A stretch of DNA of 64,000 nt from assembly GCF_914767665.1 (NCBI RefSeq), contig NC_059504.1, positions 34,875,720 through 34,939,719 on the forward strand. Reading direction: 5' to 3'. The stretch is from Harmonia axyridis. Taxonomy: Eukaryota > Arthropoda > Insecta > Coleoptera > Coccinellidae. The position numbers were made by a program, and so were the translations under genes. Below the pieces are notes generated by a model that was given only the letters and a program-made list of their open reading frames with translations, did not search any database and was not told where the DNA came from. Each line of letters starts with the position of its first letter. Position 1 is the first letter of the stretch. Below are positions 40,501 through 43,500 of this stretch, one piece after another.

Positions 40501-43500
40501 CCCTGAACATATGAAATGAATTCCATATTTTCTTCAAACGTTTTTTTGGTTCTTGTAATTTTTACGCATCTGCGATCGTTATTGAGAAAAAAGTAGCATT
40601 TTTTATTAATTCTCGACATTCAATTAAAATTTTCAATAAAAGGTGGGAATCTATTAAAACAATGAAAACAGAAAACTGTCCGTTTTTGGTTTATGATCTT
40701 AATTACAAGTTTCCTTGAACAATACCTCAAAATAATGAACCTAACAAACCTATATGTCAAATTTGATCTGAATATCTCAGAAACTGCAAGAGCTACGAAG
40801 AAAAACCTCCAAAAAATTTTGAAACTGCAACGCTTTGTAGTTCGGTAACGAAACGGACACATGTTTATGGAAAAAGTCTTATTTCAATCTGAAAAATACG
40901 CCCCTGAAATCTTGATACTGAATTTGAAAAAACCCTGTATATTACACAATGAAAATCCTTTTTTTAATTCTTCAACATGAATTGCGAAGCATCATGGCTC
41001 AATGAGAGCGCGCGCCACTGCGGCCCCACTGGATCCGCTACTGTTCTTCCATAACTTCAAAATTTCATCTATCAATGGTTTTTTCAGAAGAAAAATTCAG
41101 ATGAAATCCCTTATCCTCCTAACAACTGTCATTGTGAAACTCTTGATATCGATTCGGATGAGTTTTCCAGTCAGGAAGATGTAAGAAATAACAGGAGAAA
41201 GCTGGACGAAGAGAAAATGAGACGAAGAGCTAGAAAACAGAGGAAGAAGGAAAGCTTAGATAAGCAGTGTTCTTCTGAAAGGATGAACTGTTTCCACCAT
41301 GACAACGACCACTGGAAGACTGCTCCCTTATGGACCAATGGTCCTTTCTGTTTCTGTATGAATTCAAACAATAATACTTACTCTTGTGTAAGGACTATTA
41401 ATGTTACTCACAATTTTCTCTATTGTGAGTTTACCACTGGACTGATGACTTTTTACAACTTGAGAATAGGTAAGATTATCAAAACCATTAATTCTCTAAA
41501 TTATATGTATATAATGTGATTCGAATGAATTTAGATTATTTACTAATAGGATTCAGTATAAATCTTAGGTCTAATTTTTGTTTTCATTTCTAGATCCATT
41601 TGAGCTACAAAATCGAATAGATCAACTGAAGCCAGAGGAGAGATCGTTCTTGCATGACCAATTAAGAGATTTAGTCAGGTGCAAGGGAAAATCTTGCACG
41701 GTTAACCAAAGTGCGATATCTACCAATAGAATTCGTGGAAATATGCCCCATAGGACTGTGGAGAATGGCTTCCATAGATATAGAAAAAGGAAGCTATTTC
41801 TGGATCAGTCAAGGAATGGTATGTTATTAGTTATAACACAATATATACGAATATGAAAAATTGTTCTATAGTGTAAAATAAGGAGCGTCAATTCGTGAAC
41901 AATTCAGAAAAATGGAATTGCTATTTTTAGATAATATAAAGCTGCCTTCACATTAGTGGAACTTCATCGCCAAAGACACTCGGGCGAAACTTTCTCGCTC
42001 CGAGTGAAATTTCGCACTATTCCAAACAGAGCGAAATTCTGCGCGAAAAATTGCGCGAGTGCGGCGACCCCTCGAACGAGCTGCGTTCAGTTCTAGTTTC
42101 GCAGCAAACATAAATACTTGTTTTGTTCCTTCAGCCACGTTTTCTGTTCAATCTATGTTATGTTCGAGCAAGAAAGGAAAAAAAAAATCGCCGCACGCGA
42201 AAATAGTGGAGCAAACAATTTTTCCTTGAAAGAAGTCAATATACAAAAACTTCATGAGAGAAATGGTACAAAAAACCTAAAAACCATTAATTCCTCACGC
42301 TACTATGGGGACCACGTTCACACTAAGCGAATCTCGATGAGCGATACTTTTTGACCCCTGGACAAATACCGACTGAGGCACAGCCCGCAGTGAGGGCCCA
42401 GCGGTGGGAGTGCGTCTACACTGGGTGTAATGCTCTCGCGAAATAATTTCGCGAGGGAATTGCGCCTAGTGTAAACGCAACTTACTAACTAACTCGTAAT
42501 ATGCATCCAGTACATTTTACCAACATGAATTAAAGACTTACATGAGAACAATGCTTTTGAATTCATTTTTAAAGTCATGGTTCAGTCAGCCTAATTTTCC
42601 GTACGCTACTTCTACTTCAGGCCCGGTGCACAAAAATTGCATAGTAATGGGGTTGCTGAAATAGAATTAAGTACAGATAGGCAGAAATAACCCTTAGTCA
42701 TCCCAATTTCTGATAATATTTGCCTACCATGTTTTTAGCATGCAGTTCTTAGTTTTCTTAGAAACAATATATTTCTGCAGATTATTCAACAACAATACAG
42801 CCTGACGCCTGGCTATCCCATGTTGGTTCATGCAGTTGAAATGATAATCTTTCAAATCATTATATTTTCCATAAAAGTGGTGTAACTGTTATGGTATTTG
42901 GAGGTTTTTGATTTCATGGAAGAGTAGATAGCGTGCTACTGGAAGGATTTCTGAATTAGTGCAACAGATTCTTCAACCTGTTGTTATCTCATATGCTGCA
43001 ATTGGGGAAGATTTTCTCTTCATGCATGCCAAAGCCCGTTGCTACATTCCAGCCCGAATAACCAATTTTCTAGTTGACCAAGGAATCCACACCTGGCCAT
43101 GGCCAGCTCAGTCACTTCATTTGAACCCGATTGAACATGCCTAGGAATGCTACAAGAGTAACTCATGGTCAAAATCAATGTTATAGTAGAGATGAATTTT
43201 GTTGATCTACAAGATACCTGGCAGAATATATCACTGCAAAAATTCTAGAACTTAATTTGAAGTATAACTAAGTAGTGTAGGGCTCCAGACTTTTTTCGTC
43301 AACAGATATGCCTTCAATAGTAATACGTATACTTCAACGGTCCTCTAACTTTTCAAAACATTTGCTGTAAAAAGATTCGTCTTTGCTTTGAAAATAAGGT
43401 TCAACCTCGGCAATCACTTCTTCTTTGAGGCCTAATTTCTTTCACTGGATTATCTTTGAGCCATTGTTGTCGATGGAGCAGAATCTGAATAACTCAAGTC

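Larger units (their letters stand above)
38440..41043. mobile_element. outer hAT-like element of a nest
   Basis: The terminal repeats CAGAGGCGAATCCAG (38440) and, inverted, CAGTAGCGGATCCAG (ending 41043) match at 12 of 15 bases. They are flanked by TTCTTCTA (38432-38439) and TTCTTCCA (41044-41051), an 8-bp duplication with one change. Inside it lies the foldback 38690-40939, which in turn contains 39014-40505. It fills most of the Sulf intron and ends 44 bp before the next exon. Confidence 0.75.
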
